This document shows, in pieces, positions 1-13,535 of a DNA stretch of 64,000 nucleotides. The first letter of the stretch is position 1. The number at the start of each line of letters is the position of its first letter. Location: positions 20,734-84,733 of the forward strand of contig JAAMPI010000041.1 of the NCBI GenBank assembly GCA_013054445.1, read 5' to 3'. The stretch is from Cudoniella acicularis. Lineage: Eukaryota; Ascomycota; Leotiomycetes; Helotiales; Helotiaceae. The position numbers and the translations under genes were made by a program. The notes under the pieces are model-generated. The model worked only from the letters and a program-made list of their open reading frames with translations, was not told the origin of the DNA and did no database searches.

Positions 1-1873
1 GAGGTATTTCAGGGAATGGAACCACTCTCGAAGGGGTCGTAGGGAATAGGTGGATCTTGAGCGAGACGCCAGGAGTGGAAGTCCAGGAGGATGTCTCGAC
101 CTACTATTCCCTGTTCCGCCATTGCTGTTCAAGAAATGAATCAGCACATCTCTTCGTATTTCACTGCAGCCTTTCAGCCTTGTTCAAACCAACTCCTCCA
201 AAAATCACGCCTCTGCTCCTTCAAAAATACACTACAAAGCTCCTGAAAGAAATAGCAAAAAGAAAAAAGGGCACTTACCCTGAATCCCCAACCTCCCTAT
301 CCACATCAAAAGAACCCTCCTCCTACCCCAACAATCCACCCACATATAGGCTCGCTTCTACCCACCTATCAATCCACCCATCCACCTCCATACCTCCACC
401 TAATTTCAACGTTTACATTTACATCCATATTTTCTTTCATTGTCGTATTACCCATTTAGCTTCCCTTTTTCGCTTTCGCTCTCACAGCATGTAAGTAAGA
501 TTAGGTACGCTAGCGAAGCTCAATAATACACACCACAGCAATTCAATTCAATCCAAAACCCATCTATCATTTCCCTTTCTACCCACCTCCTCCCCTCTTC
601 CTTCCACTTTCTCGTTTCAAAAAAAACAGACCCCAAGCCGTTTCTCCAAACGAACCCTTCCCCTCGGAGGATACCCATTACGACACAAAGAAACAAAACC
701 ATCACAAATTGATCCATATTCAGGGTACAAACCAAGCTATTGCCAAGCTCCGTAACTACTCATGACTCATGCGGAAACCAAGAGCTAGGTAGGATTGCGA
801 ACCTTACTAGTTGGCGCGTTTGAGGAGTGGGGGTATACGGAGGTATCTCTGTTCCCTCCCAATTGAAAAAAAAAAGGAAAAAGAAAACTCCCAGGAAACA
901 CCAGTGTTTTACTTTAAATCATCATTTTTCTATTTACACCACCCACCCACCCACACACATACATCCAACACCCGTGTATCCAATCCAATCCAACCCATCA
1001 ATTCAATCTAACCAATCTAGCTAGCTAGTCAAACATGATCCAACTAGTCGGCTAACCAACTAACCAACCAGCTAGAACAGGTTTCATCCCCATTCCATTC
1101 CACTTCACTTCTATTCCTCCTTTCCTCACTCCCCATCATACATAAGAAAGACGGCTAACGGCTAGCTCTCTAAAAGAGGTCAGGACAGGGTTTGTATTCG
1201 TGTAGTTTTTTGTTTGGCCAGTTTAGGGGGAATCGGAATCGGAATCGGAATCGAAATCGGGATCATTAGCTAGGACACCGCTAGTAGAGTATAGGTAGGC
1301 CAGCCAGCTATTAGAGAACAGACGGATAGATGGATAGACAGACGGACAAAAAAAAGGAGAACACCAGCACCAGGAAAACCAACCAGCCAGCAACCAAGCA
1401 AGCAAAAGCAACCAGCAAATGCATGAAAAAACCCCCAGGATGTTCTGCTAACGTTCCGTCTCCTTTGCTTCCCGGGACCAAGGCAGAGATTATGGCCGAT
1501 TGACTGACTGACTGACGCTGGTAGACAAAATATAATGCGGTGATGTGTGATGTGATGCGGTGTCTCATGGACAGTGTAGATGTACAGAAAATGAAGCGGA
1601 GAAAATCGAGATACCTAAGGCTCGCATGAAGCCTCTTCCATCAAAAGAATCAAAACATTTGGTATGTGTGTGTTGGGTATTGTGAAGATTTTCGTCATCA
1701 AAAGTCGTTACGGACGGCGGCGGGGTATGAACATTGCTTGCAAGTTGATTCGATTGGTTTCGTTTCGCCGAGAATTAACCTGAATTGCGGTAGTCCAAAA
1801 TAGGTTGCTCTCCAAATCTTTGTGATATATTGGGAAACGCTTTTCCTGAAGGTCGGTAGTTCGTGGTTGTAAG
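1..1873. other. Intergenic stretch, pyrimidine-rich, no gene seen
   Basis: I find no convincing gene here. The stretch is rich in C/T/A runs and short repeats: a GGAATC tandem around 1229-1254, TGAC tandem units around 1500-1515, and GGATAGA-like units around 1325-1345. The right end is the 3' side of the G-alpha gene. The left end may be part of a leader or trailer of a gene outside the window. Open frames here have low-complexity composition and no recognisable domain. Confidence 0.5.
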
Positions 1874-3193
1874 TTAAAGGATCAACTTTTGGAGATTCTT
1901 TTGAATGATCATATCCTGAACGGAGCTCATGGTGACCTTGAGTAGATCCGTATCGGTGGCATTTGTGAAATGGCCGTAGACGTCCCGATTAGAATTTCGA
2001 TTAAGTGCAACAAATTTATCCATAAAATATTTGCTAGTTTGTTGCCAGCTTCCGGCATCGCCTTGAAAATCGTTGAAGCCGAACTTCGTAATTGGGCTGT
2101 TGACGATCTTCTCTTTGAAGAGATCAATTTTATTCATGAATAGGATGAGGGAGGAGTTCTTGAACCAATGCGAGTTTGCGATGGATTCCCAGAGCATGAG
2201 AGCTTCTTGCATTTGGTTCTGTACCGGTTAGCTTTATTCTTAGCACCCGCCCGAATCCACTTACTCCGTCCTTGTCTTCGGCCAAGCATTGATCGTATCC
2301 ACTAATGGCGACGAGGAACAACAAGGCATGGACATTTTCAAAGCAATGTATCCACTTCTTTCGCTCTGATCGTTGTCCGCCTACATCAAACATTCGATAT
2401 TGTAAGGAACCGAGATCGAAGATAGTTTCTGTAATACCCGTTGTTCGCAGGCGCGCACGCAGGACATCTTGGTCGGTTGGAATGAAATCTTTGCTAAACA
2501 AACGATCGAGATCTTCGAAAAAACTGGTTGGGGGGTTAGAATGTTCCAATCGGAATATTGCAGGACGGGAATGCACTCACTAGCCCAGATTATCGTGAAG
2601 TGCATATTCATTGCCCCGCGCGACGGTCTGTTTAACTCCAGGATCCTGCCATAAATCTTTGAATGCACGCAGGTACTCGACTGGTATTGGCTCAAAGGGC
2701 CTCAGGTCTTTCTCTCGGACTATGACGGGAAGATGGACCTGAAAAGTGGGAAGATCAGTATGGAGGCGACGCGACCATCGGGAAGCACACTCACAGTTGT
2801 GTTTTCGGACTGGAACTCGATTCCCATCTCCTCCATAGCATCAATAATCATTCGCAGGCCATCCAAAAGGTTGTTGAAGATGATAACTCTCCACTCCTCC
2901 TTCTCTGCCTTCGATATGCCCTCCTTGGTGTAGATCAATTTCATCTGCTTCAATATCGTCGATTTACCGCTCTCGCCGGCACCTGGAAAGCATTGCGATT
3001 AGCCAATGCCATGCGCAGACGGTGGCCTTATTCATTGTTGGAGGCGGAGGTGGAGGTGTAGGTGTAGGTGTGGCTTACCCAATAACAACAGCTTCACGAC
3101 CTTTGCCATCTCCTTCTCATCCCGGTGGATCATCGCATCGATCTCTCTACTCTTCTTGTACTCGTCCTCATCCCGCCGTCCCCCGAAACACAT
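1874..3193 (-). CDS. gna-2: Heterotrimeric G-protein alpha subunit, fungal group II (GNA-2 type)
   Basis: Five exons on the minus strand: 3193-3079, 2982-2795, 2738-2581, 2523-2265 and 2218-1874, giving 354 residues, the usual G-alpha length. The P-loop GAGESGKS is at about residues 39-46 and is split by intron 1 inside the glycine codon. Switch I (RTTGITE), switch II ([13 protein letters not shown]), the NKID guanine-recognition motif and the TDLLKV-to-C-terminus segment are all present. The protein begins MCFGGR, as in Neurospora GNA-2; it has Cys at position 2 and no Gly2, so palmitoylation rather than myristoylation is expected (inference). It should act at the plasma membrane downstream of GPCRs. 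Group II subunits usually have weak phenotypes. All introns have GT-AG ends and the C-terminus is complete. The group II assignment rests on N-terminal similarity from memory. Confidence 0.95.
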
Positions 3194-4959
3194 CTTGATT
3201 GATTGAGGCGTGGTGAAAGAGTTGAGAAGGTTCTGTTTGCACGAAGCGCGATAGACACTGGACACCGGACGGGAGGTTGTGTTGGTTCGTGGGTTCGTGA
3301 GAGGTCGCTTCGCCACAGAAAGAGGGAATCCGCAGTTTTAAAGTATCAAGTGTGAACGACACATGGGAAAATGCAGGCGGAAGGGGGGCACGCCAAAATG
3401 CAAAATGCTTGTCAGCGCTGCACGGATGTAGAAGCGCAACTGACTCGGCCCACAAGAGTACCGTCCCGAAAGCGGTTGGAGGTCACGGCAACAGCGAAGT
3501 CCTAGATGGGGGAGTGAATGGGCGGATACGATGATTTCGTGGAGTTGTGGAGGTGAATGTGAGTCGTGTTTCGGACGGCGACGGGTTGGCTGGGTTCGAA
3601 GCTCTGGAGATGACAGCTGCAGGCTTTCCTGGTTCCAAATTGGCGTGGTATCTAGTCGGTGCAATGCTTGCGGTGATTGCGGTGCTTGCTTGGCTTTGGC
3701 TAAAGGCGACAGGAGTGTTTCTGCGGAGTCGGAGGCTGGGACTTTAGTACCACGGCAATGTACAGGAGTAGCACAGTAGTGAGTGCCACGAGCAGTAGCA
3801 GCAGCGCCTAGTGAGATTGATGCAGACAGGAGGCAGGCCTGGAAGACGGTGGAAAAGGGTATTATTGTTGTGGTTGACGGAGCGCACCTAGGTAGCTCGT
3901 AAGGCGCAGCTGTTGGCTGCAGCACGCTTCTACTTCTACGGACTATAGTACTACTACTCTAGCTGCCTAGGCCGCCAAGCTCAAGGGCGTACCTAGGTAC
4001 TTGTACTGTACCTCGTCCTCGTGCAGCTACCTCCGTACCCAGGGAGTATCTACTACCTAGTTAGGCAGCGTGTACATGTAAAGCGTGGAGCCCTACTGGT
4101 CTGAATCGTGCGACAGGAGTTTTGGTTCTGCCGGTGCTTGCACAAGGTCGCCTGAGGCTCCTCTGGGCGTTGAGTAGTGAACACGCTGAACTCTATTGAC
4201 TGGCCTGTACCTCCGCAAAATGCATACGGTGCAGAGCGTGGTTAGATGAGCACGACGTCGGGGCTAAGTCTGAGACTTCTGGGGGGGGGTTCTTGGTACG
4301 GTGATGTACAGAACTGTGGGAATTGGGAATTGGGGGGTGTTGAATCTGGAGGACGCCCGCATGAAGACGGGCTCTGGGCGTTGATAGGCGAAGCAGGCGT
4401 AACAAGGTTGGCGAGGCCTAAACAGGCGCACTGCGGAGACACTAAAATGACTAAACGCAGCTTAAAGACGCCATCAGCGGGAGTCCAAGAGGCAGGCCCG
4501 AATCGCGTGGCATGCTGCTGATCGGAGGGGCAGTAAATAAAGCCCGACGGGGATTGGGTGCTGCCAGCAAAAAAGAACGAAAATTTTTAGATTCAGTACG
4601 GCCGGCCGCATGGCTATCGCTGTGCGCGAAATAAAATCTCTACACCTTACCAACGTCACGTCTCTTAATTAGTTCATCTCCATCTCTCCTACAAGAACCC
4701 CTCCTCACCTTCTTTTGCTTCTACCCCTCCTTTCACCGGATTACACCCAGCTTACGAAGTAATCGACCCCAACCCAACCCAATCCAGCCTCAGCTCCAGC
4801 TCCAGCTGCTCTGCTCTGCAACCTTCTTTCTGCTCTACTACCCTCCAAAGGCAACCTTTCTTGTCCCCCATCCACGGGTCACAGCACCGCGCATTGCATA
4901 TCACCTAACATCTAACACGCTCGCTCAGCCTCGCCAATTGCTCAACCTGCTCGTCCAGC
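3194..4959. other. Intergenic region between G-alpha and spermidine synthase (divergent promoters)
   Basis: This GC-richer spacer separates two divergently transcribed genes, so it should carry both promoters. It contains CCTAGGTA-type repeats around 3885-4020, a run of G at about 4270-4279, and a long C/T-rich leader just upstream of the spermidine synthase start (about 4680-4930). A minus-strand open frame (3338-3925) is compositionally odd and has no recognisable domain, so I do not call it a gene. Confidence 0.5.
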
Positions 4960-6457
<1,498 letters not shown>

Positions 6458-7825
6458 GTGGCTTGTTACCTAAGGGTATGCTTATTCTGGCTTCTGCTTC
6501 TCTGCAAGTTTTCGTGCCGTGTAAGTGGAGATTTTAGGACGAGTCATTCATCGGAGGGGAGGGGTGGGGAATTCTTGCTTCGCTATGATACCATGATGGG
6601 ATGAACGGATGGGCGGTGCTTGTTGTGGGTGGTGGCTGGGGACATGAAACGAGGGTCATTCGCCACGAAACGACACGATGACGAGACAAGCACAAAAGTT
6701 CACAAAAGTTACATATACATTTTTGCTTTTTCCCCCCGAAGCTTGAAATGCTTCTTTTCCGCCAAAAATTAGATTTGATAAAAATAGACTCGCCGTTTTT
6801 TTCCCGCCTCCCATCTCCCGACGCCTTACTTCCTCCCCTCTCGCAGAAAAAAAAGGGAAAGGAGAGAACTCTATTCCCATGTCCCAATCTATAAAGTCTC
6901 CATTCCTTCCCCCTCTCGTACAAAGTAAGTATCACTCTAATCCTTTCCTACCACTTTTTAATTTATCATCATTATTATTTTCCCTCGCTTTTTAATCCTT
7001 TTCAATTTTTCTCATTCTAGCTTCTATTGTGTTGCTATGCAGTACTCTTGTTACTTTATTAGAAGTGAAGCTAGATTGCACACAGTAGGTAGGTAGGTGA
7101 AATTATCACAAGTAAATGTAGTCTTTTAACTATGTACACCATGTTTGTATGTATCTCGATCGATCGATCGACTCAGGGAGGGATGGATAATCTTGCTTAA
7201 GCGCCCAATCTAATCTAACCGCGCCGCATTGGGTTATTCGTGTGTGCCCTGTGCCCTGTTCCCTGTGCGGTGGTATTTCGGTTTTGTTATGCTGTTACAA
7301 AAGGGGGTGGCTGGTTATATTTACTCCCTTACTCTCTTACCCCCTCATCGCCCCTCGTGAGTTATTTATTAAACGAGCTCTGTGTATGTACAATGTATCA
7401 GCCCAAAGTAATGTAGCGAGACCAGGGTATTCCAGGCTGGCACAGACCAGAAAGTAAACAAACTCAACTTTTTATTGGCTTTTACCCCTTGCCTGTGGCT
7501 GTCTCGCTACGTTGTTTTGGCCTGATACGCTGTACCTGGTTATGTGTAGATGAGGCGTATAGTGCGAGTGAGTGATTGGCACAAGGAAGGATGCACAAGT
7601 AGGAAGGGTGAGGGTTCCAGGGGAGGGGTTTAAGCGCCGGGGAGATGGGACGATGGAAGATGGGATGTTTTCAATGCTAAATCGGGTTGGGGTTGCGTTG
7701 CGTTGGGTTAAAATTAGGATTCGTGGTATATTTACGTTATGTATTATTTACCTCCGTAGCAAAATTCAAGGAAGCTACAATTCTCTATATACGTTTTTCA
7801 AAATACAGAACAGTAAACGACGAAT
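6458..7825. other. Intergenic spacer with microsatellites
   Basis: No gene is supported. The left part is the 3' UTR region of spermidine synthase. There are TAGG tandem units near 7087-7098 and an ATCG tandem near 7155-7171, then pyrimidine-rich and T-rich runs. Open frames are short and carry no recognisable motif. Confidence 0.45.
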
Positions 7826-8651
7826 TTACGCATCTTCCTCAAACTTACAACCCCCCGCACTAACATCAGGATAAACATCCCACCTCCTCTGCTCATAAAC
7901 CGGAATACCCTTCCTCGCACTCTCAATCTCCTCCCCTTTAAGCTCCGCATACACGATCTCCTCTCCCTCCCCCGCCTCAGCTAGCACCTTGGCCATAGGA
8001 TCACACACTAAACTATGGCCCCACGCATGATAGCTCGCTGCTAAATCCCTCGCTGGACTACATAGCGCGACGTATAATTGATTGTCCATAGCTCTTGCCT
8101 GCCCTTGTAAGCGCCAGTGTAAGGGACCGGTGGTGGTATTGAATGCGCCGGGGTAGATGAGGGCGAAACACCCTTTTCGAGCGGCGATCATGGCGAGTTC
8201 TGGGAAGCGGATGTCATAGCAGATGGCGATGGCTATCTTGCCGTATTCTGGGAGGTCTAGAATGGTGATTTTGTTTCCTGGGGAGAGAATGGAGCTTTCT
8301 TTGAAGGTTATTTTTCCTGGGATGGAAATGTCGAAGAGGTGGACTTTGCGGTGGGTGGGAGGATGTGACGAAGAGGGTTAATACTGTTAAGGCTGAGAGG
8401 GAGAGTGTGGAGTTTACGACGAAGTGGATGAGTGAGTAAATAGGTGGGTCGGTTTTGGGATATAGCAACTGAAGTGTTGGGAGAAGGAAGGTTTTAAGGC
8501 GTTGGTGGAGTTGAGATGGTTTTTTTGGTTGTGGATTTTGGGATAGGCAAAATGGAGTAAAAAGTAATAATAGCCGTTTGAGGTCAGTAGAATAATTAGA
8601 ATTAATCAGAATATAACACAAAGGTATCATCCTTATTTGAGTGCATCTCAC
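7826..8651 (-). pseudogene. Nitrilase-superfamily amidase (Nit2/omega-amidase-like), 5' part degraded
   Basis: The 3' two thirds are well preserved. From 8377 down to the stop at 7826, one frame reads THRKVHLFD, then KITFKES, AICYDIRFPE (with the catalytic Cys), YPGAFN and YVALCSPARD, ending in VYEQRRWDVYPDVSA plus a short tail. The family acts on omega-amides such as alpha-ketoglutaramate. Upstream this frame hits a TAA at 8380-8378 with no AG acceptor between it and the conserved HRKVH. A neighbouring frame (up to 8651) keeps a blurred resemblance to the preceding family segment (NST-L-SLS, then ILPPTHR-like). The N-terminal half, with the catalytic Glu (normally in LPECF), is not recognisable. 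I infer a frameshift plus 5' decay, so the product cannot be an active enzyme. The upper boundary is approximate. Confidence 0.8.
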
Positions 8652-10038
8652 TCATGGTCCACAAATCAGATCCATTAGTCAGAACATACCCTCACCTCCG
8701 GGGTTCTTGACCGCCATCTGCGACTTTCTCGCGCAGCAAACTAACTATGGGGAGCCGTTTGAGCTGCAAAGAAATCTCATGAAGCATGAAACAAGGAAAC
8801 TTGATTTTAAGTTGGAGTTCTATTGACACGAAATGCGAAAACGGAAAGGAGAGTTTGGGGAAATGATCGATGGGCTGCAGATTGTAACCGGGGAAACCTA
8901 GAATAGGCGCAAGAAACATGTTCCCTACACTTCGTATCTACGGATCAAAGCCTACCCTAAATTTCAGTATCTCGTCGTCTATCTCGGGAGCTCTAAGCGA
9001 TCGTATTCAATTGACTATTGGTTGCTCTTGTCTATTCAGTGAGGTTCTTATTGTTTGGTGGCTTTTAAGAGTTGGAAGTTAAAATTTTGGAATCACGAAC
9101 TCATAGCATCACAAAAACACTTTAAAATAGAAACTGTTTAGAGGCTATCATGAAAAGAAATACTGTTCATGAATGAACATGTAGATTTTGGTTCTTTTCT
9201 AGGTCTTGCACCCTTTTTAGAGAGGTGAATAAAGTGCGATGAGTTTCATTATTTCAGCTGCTACTGTTCAAGTGAGCTAATAGAGCGCTAAACACTAACA
9301 AATTAATGTAAGGGATTTTAGAAAGCCCGAACACTTTTCCATAAGGCCAATGATTGCGGAGAAAACTACGCTTGTTCAATAGTCAAACCAACGCACGCTA
9401 TGTTGGTGACTTTCTGCTGTGAGATGGAAATTTCCGAATGGATAAGCAGAATACAATGAAGCATTCACTTGTGAATGGCTTTCTAGAGCAGCGTGATGCG
9501 GCAATGCCTGCTTTGAATGAATTGGGCCGGGTAATATTGTCCCACGTAGGATCGCTTCTCTTTTGTCCAAGTCTGCTAAGGGGTTGTTTAAGCAATGAAT
9601 TCTTTTATACTACGGTATCCACTTCCGTCACTAATCGCTCTATTTTGGAATTATTCTTCCTAAAACAGCGAATAGGTGGTTGTGCTTAGGAATAACTGAA
9701 CTTGAATTAGTGAATTAAAGTTGCTAAAACAAGTGCGAATAACTAATTATTTCCTATTAATAGTTCTTATATTATACAGATAACAATTATATCTTGCTGG
9801 CGGTTGCTGCACAACAATTTTGTTATTGTTTTATCACCTCTGATGAATATGTTTCTTCTCTCCCCCCATCCGCTCCCCCACCTCGAAAAAGTATAAATTC
9901 CTGCTTTTATTCCTGCTTCTTTGCTTGTTCAAATTCCACTTGATACACACAAGTATCTTCACGAAGACTACTTACTATACTTAATCTTCACTACACCAAG
10001 TTACTTCCCCTCAGCCGAGACAGAATATTAAAGACAAA
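8652..10038. other. Intergenic, AT-rich
   Basis: Nothing with domain similarity is seen. The stretch is moderately AT-rich with short scattered open frames. The part from about 9840 on is the promoter and leader of the prenyltransferase relic, with a TATA-like TATAAAT at 9892. Confidence 0.45.
9892..9898 (+). promoter_or_regulatory. TATA-like element upstream of the prenyltransferase relic
   Basis: TATAAAT lies about 140 bp before the first ATG at 10039 and is followed by a C/T-rich leader, the usual fungal layout. The downstream gene is dead, so the element is probably a leftover. Confidence 0.35.
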
Positions 10039-10961
10039 ATGTCTTCAACAACATTTCCAAGCCTCGAGGTTTTCCACGACCCGAACACCCCTCCTAACCA
10101 ATTGGCCACCCTCGTATCCCCAACCACTCAATTCTGGTGGGAAGCAGGTAGAGCCTCCTTCTCGACCCTTCTTCAGAAATGCCAGTACTCCCCTTTCCTT
10201 CAAGACCACTATCTCCGCCTCTTCCAACTCGTTACAATACATTTCCCCTCCCCCTTTTCAGCACGCAAAACCAAGCTGAAAGCCGGGGAAGGGGCAGTCT
10301 ACGAGCTCAGCTGGAATTATGATTCTGCGACTTCCGACTCTATTATGCGCTTCTCTTTCGATATATTTGGGTCTCCGCGAGCGCTGATCAAGCAACTTGC
10401 AGCCCAGGGATTTCTAAAACCGAGAAATGCAGATTTGAGACTGTTGGATTCAGCGTGGCCAGCTCACAGGTCCTGAAATCGACATTGGACTCTAATGTAT
10501 CGAGGAACTCTGGGACCTCCTTTTCGCACCATCTTCAAACTTTTCCCTAGACACAGAGCTTAAGACTCGTTCCGGCAAGTCACAGACCATCTGTCTTAAC
10601 CTGGAAATGAGACCAGGTGTCGCCTTGCCTGCCCCAAAGCTGTATATCCAGCCTTCGCGATTTGGAGATTGCCGAAACACTCCAAGGATGGTTTCGGAGT
10701 AAGGGTTTGATTGGAATGGGTGATTAAGCCCAGGATGTGGTGGAGATTTTAAAACATAGGGACTTGACGAAAGGTGCAGGGGCCCAGACCTATATGACTT
10801 TGGCCGTGAAGAAGGGCGGATATCTAGCGGTGACGATGTATTTGTCGCCGCTCATCTGCGACACATTTAAGCTTGGAGAAGTTTCCGGTGTTGTTGTAGT
10901 TGAACAAACAGTGGGTTCCGTTGAAGAATCCAGACAAAGGACGGGGAAACTCGTAGTTTAG
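10039..10961 (+). pseudogene. DMATS-type aromatic (indole) prenyltransferase relic
   Basis: The first frame (10039-10476) reads like the start of a dimethylallyl tryptophan synthase-type protein: TTQFWWEAGRASFSTLL, then a YELSWNYDS segment and RFSFDIFGSP, matching the family's FWW-TGP, E-x-SWN and RFSIEPIG regions. It stops at a TGA (10474-10476). Similarity resumes in another frame with IEELWDLLF, LKTRSGKSQTICLNLEM and LPAPKLYIQP, preceded by TAA at 10493-10495 and ended by TAA at 10700-10702. It resumes again from 10737 with VVEILKHRDLTKGAGAQTYM and GGYLAVTMYLSP, the family's C-terminal part. No GT-AG introns repair these breaks. Intact enzymes of this family prenylate indole or other aromatic substrates in secondary metabolism. 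The relic suggests a lost or never-complete pathway. A sequencing error explanation would need at least three errors. Confidence 0.78.
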
Positions 10962-11336
10962 TTGTAGCCTTGTAGAACTTGGAGAGAGTGAGCCAAGTGC
11001 ATCAATGCGCAAAGCAAAGGATAGGCTGACATGCTTCAGTGGTCTTGATCGCTGGGTAGAGGGTAAAGGTTTCTAACTCATGCAACTTTGATGTACTTCA
11101 TCACATCATTGGTTTATTGACCGTAACTACTATTCCCAAGAAATAGACTAGTAGATAGATGAATTCAAAGCACTCTACCTAGTACCTCATCCCCCCCAAA
11201 AATTTCGTTACAATGTGCCCAGTGTAATTATCCCAACAAGCCTAAAACAACCCTATAATTAAAGCAAAGCCTTCGCAATTAAACCCTGTTTCCCACTTCC
11301 AGATTCACCATCTGGTGAACAAAAGCCCTGTTTTCA
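10962..11336. other. Intergenic, nothing recognised
   Basis: This 375-bp spacer lies downstream of both the prenyltransferase relic (plus) and the RBR ligase (minus), so it should hold only 3' UTRs. No structured repeat or gene is visible. Confidence 0.45.
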
Positions 11337-12317
11337 TCACTGCGTACAAGTAGAATTGCAAGCACCCCACCTCCTTAAGCAATTATAACACCAATCCGCC
11401 TTACATCGACACGTCATATGCAGGCATCCTTCCACTCTCTCAATCAAATGGCTACATTTAGGGCAATTTTTCCACCCAAGCTGTTTTCCCATTTCCTGAA
11501 CTTGAAGGCTCTCCGTATCGTCGTCACAGACGCCTTTATGCCCAACACGTCTGCAAGACACGCAAGTTCTCTGCTTACATCCGATGCCTGTACAGACGGC
11601 TACGCGTCCCTGGATGGCTGAAGGAGGGATAAACTTGCCGCAAGTAGCCAGGGAGCAGTAAACTGGATTCTTGGTCGATAGTTCAAAAATAAGGGCCTTG
11701 TATGATTTGCGCAATGGGAGAGGAAGGTAGCGCGAAATATGGCCGTGAGTCAGGGGAACTTCGAGGCCGCAACACTTGAATAATGTTCGCGATGTGAGTG
11801 CGGCTTGGAAGGCAACTGTTGTGGATAATTATTAGCTTTTTTCTGGGAGGAAAAGAGGGAAGTGCTTACTTAAAATGCATCCCTGGCAGTATTCATGTGT
11901 GCAGTCCAGTGAGATCCGGGTGCTCCTTTCTCCAGGCTCCATACATGCAACGCAGATTACAGGATCGAGTAGCACTGGTCTTCTCCAGGTCTGAGAAGTC
12001 GGACGACTTTGATGATTTTTTTGAATCTGGTGACTCTGGGGGCTCTGTCGAATTCGAATTGGGAGAGGAGATTTTGGTTGACTTAAACGATTCGCCGATT
12101 CTTGCTGCTGTCGCCACTTCATCTCACGGAGTGACCTTAGTCGCTCTCTCTCTACCCTGGGGGTTCTCTCAATCTCCATCATCATTAGCATTCTCTGTTC
12201 GTCCCTTATCCTGATATCACCAACCGGTGTTGGCTCCCATCCCATGGCTACTGCCGCTGCAGCCCTGGCCAGCTGAGCCATTTTCTGAGCCTCATGGTTA
12301 GCAGTTTTCCTATACAT
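11337..12317 (-). CDS. RBR-type E3 ubiquitin ligase (RING1-IBR-RING2)
   Basis: Two exons, 12317-11870 and 11815-11337, are joined over a 54-bp intron (gtaagc...acag) to give about 308 residues. RING1 is CVACMEPGE followed by CTHEYCQGCI and a CCG. The IBR has YCSLATCGKFI, then CKQRTCVSCRRVGHKGVC. RING2 reads WKNCPKCSHLIERVEGC, then LHMTCRCKADWCYNC. The Cys in GCLHMTC matches the catalytic thioester Cys of parkin/HHARI-type RING2, so the protein should be an active RING/HECT hybrid ligase. The N-terminal 100 residues are low complexity with Arg/Gln/Ser stretches. The first in-frame ATG is at 12317; an upstream exon is possible because the sequence before it contains TTTATTTCAG, a good acceptor. 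The substrate is unknown. Confidence 0.85.
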
Positions 12318-13114
12318 ATGAATCTGAAATAAACTCACATAATCTGAAAGATTGTTAAAAAAATTTTTTTTTTAAAGGGCTGCGCAATGGTTTCTACCGA
12401 GGTTGCTATGGAGCTTCAAGCATTTAATGTTATGCTCATGACACGTCCGCAGTCGTCTTAACTTCCCCTTGTTGGAATGATGATAGGATTTCCTAATATC
12501 TGGAGATCATTAAAAGGGCCTCAAATAAAGTTTTTTCATAAGTTTATGATATTGAAGTTCAAGTTACGAGATAAGGCTGCGGACCGGGCGACTTTTGAGA
12601 TAATGTGATGTGATAACTAAGAATAAACCAGGAAGACTCACGCCAGCCCCCAAAGCTCGACGCAAGTTGATTTGTTAGTCCCTATTCAACAAAGACGAAT
12701 AAAAAGTGGAAGAAATAGGTGGCTAGGCTAGGTGCCTAAATGAGTCAACCACACTGCATTTTGCTCAAGCAGGCAAGCGAGGCAGCAGTCACGTGCAGGC
12801 CCCCCCCCTCTCTTTGGAGAGGCAGGAAGCGGTTCCCTTAAGGCTGCGACTTTCAAGCTCCTCTCTTCAAGGTTGAGGCATCCTACGGCTTGTTTTCCTA
12901 ATTAAGTTACTAAATTTCTTCTTATACATTTCATGTTTTAATCTATCGCTATCCCGTTAGAGAAGAAAACTTGGACATAAGAGAGGAACATATCACATGT
13001 CTGAACGACGACACTAATCGTCAAGGCATTTCCGTAACTTAATACACAAACATCCTACTAAACGAAGAAACAAAAACCGTACATAAAGTTGGTGGGCTCT
13101 ATAAGACCTTCCGA
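12318..13114. other. Intergenic spacer upstream of the RBR gene
   Basis: No gene is supported. There is a run of T/A at 12358-12373, a short hairpin-like CCTCTC-TTTGGAGAGG around 12807-12822 after a C-run, and AT-rich sequence. The right end is the 3' flank of the LTR-interrupted gene. Confidence 0.45.
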
Positions 13115-13163
13115 CTACATATAAACCCTCTCCGGCCTTAGCCTCTGCGTATCGTCAGACACC

Positions 13164-13535
13164 TGTTACGGTTTTTTATCACGTGTAGTCCTAGGCTTAA
13201 GGCTCGGTGGTTTGCCTAGTAACACCATATAGAGAACCAGGGGCGTAAGGCATGAGAGTCACGTAATGAGATCATATGACTAGAAGGGACCGAAGTGCCC
13301 GAGGACCACCAAGGGTCGGGCCTCGCGGGCCACTCTGGGCCATGGGCAGGAAGGTTCTATATAAGCAATGGGTTTTCCTTAGATAGGAGCTTCGTGCTTA
13401 ACTCAATATAGTATTTGGCAATACACTCCTATTCTTTATACTGTAGCGGGACTTCTGATTTATTACTCTCGTGTATACTACCAACACCCCAACGTCCTAC
13501 CTTGATATTGCATCGGCGATATCATAAACGTTACA
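13164..13535. mobile_element. Solo LTR of a retrotransposon, 372 bp
   Basis: The element starts TGTTACGG and ends AACGTTACA, so it has TG...CA ends with imperfect 7-bp inverted termini (TGTTACG against TGTAACG). It is flanked by the perfect duplication ACACC. Inside, plus-strand TATATAAG at 13358-13365 sits where an LTR promoter is expected, followed by a likely R/U5 part rich in T. No internal gag-pol sequence is next to it, so this is a solo LTR left after recombination between two LTRs. The superfamily cannot be told from an LTR alone. Confidence 0.88.
13358..13365 (+). promoter_or_regulatory. TATA box inside the solo LTR
   Basis: TATATAAG lies about 195 bp into the LTR on the plus strand and marks the likely U3 promoter. 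It gives the probable orientation of the element (plus). It points away from the interrupted minus-strand gene's own direction and toward 14 kb. Confidence 0.45.

Noticed and set aside
3338..3925. Minus-strand frame of 195 codons upstream of the G-alpha gene
   Set aside because: No true family similarity, Pro/Ser/His-rich, and it lies in the promoter/leader region. Overlapping plus-strand frames are equally open.
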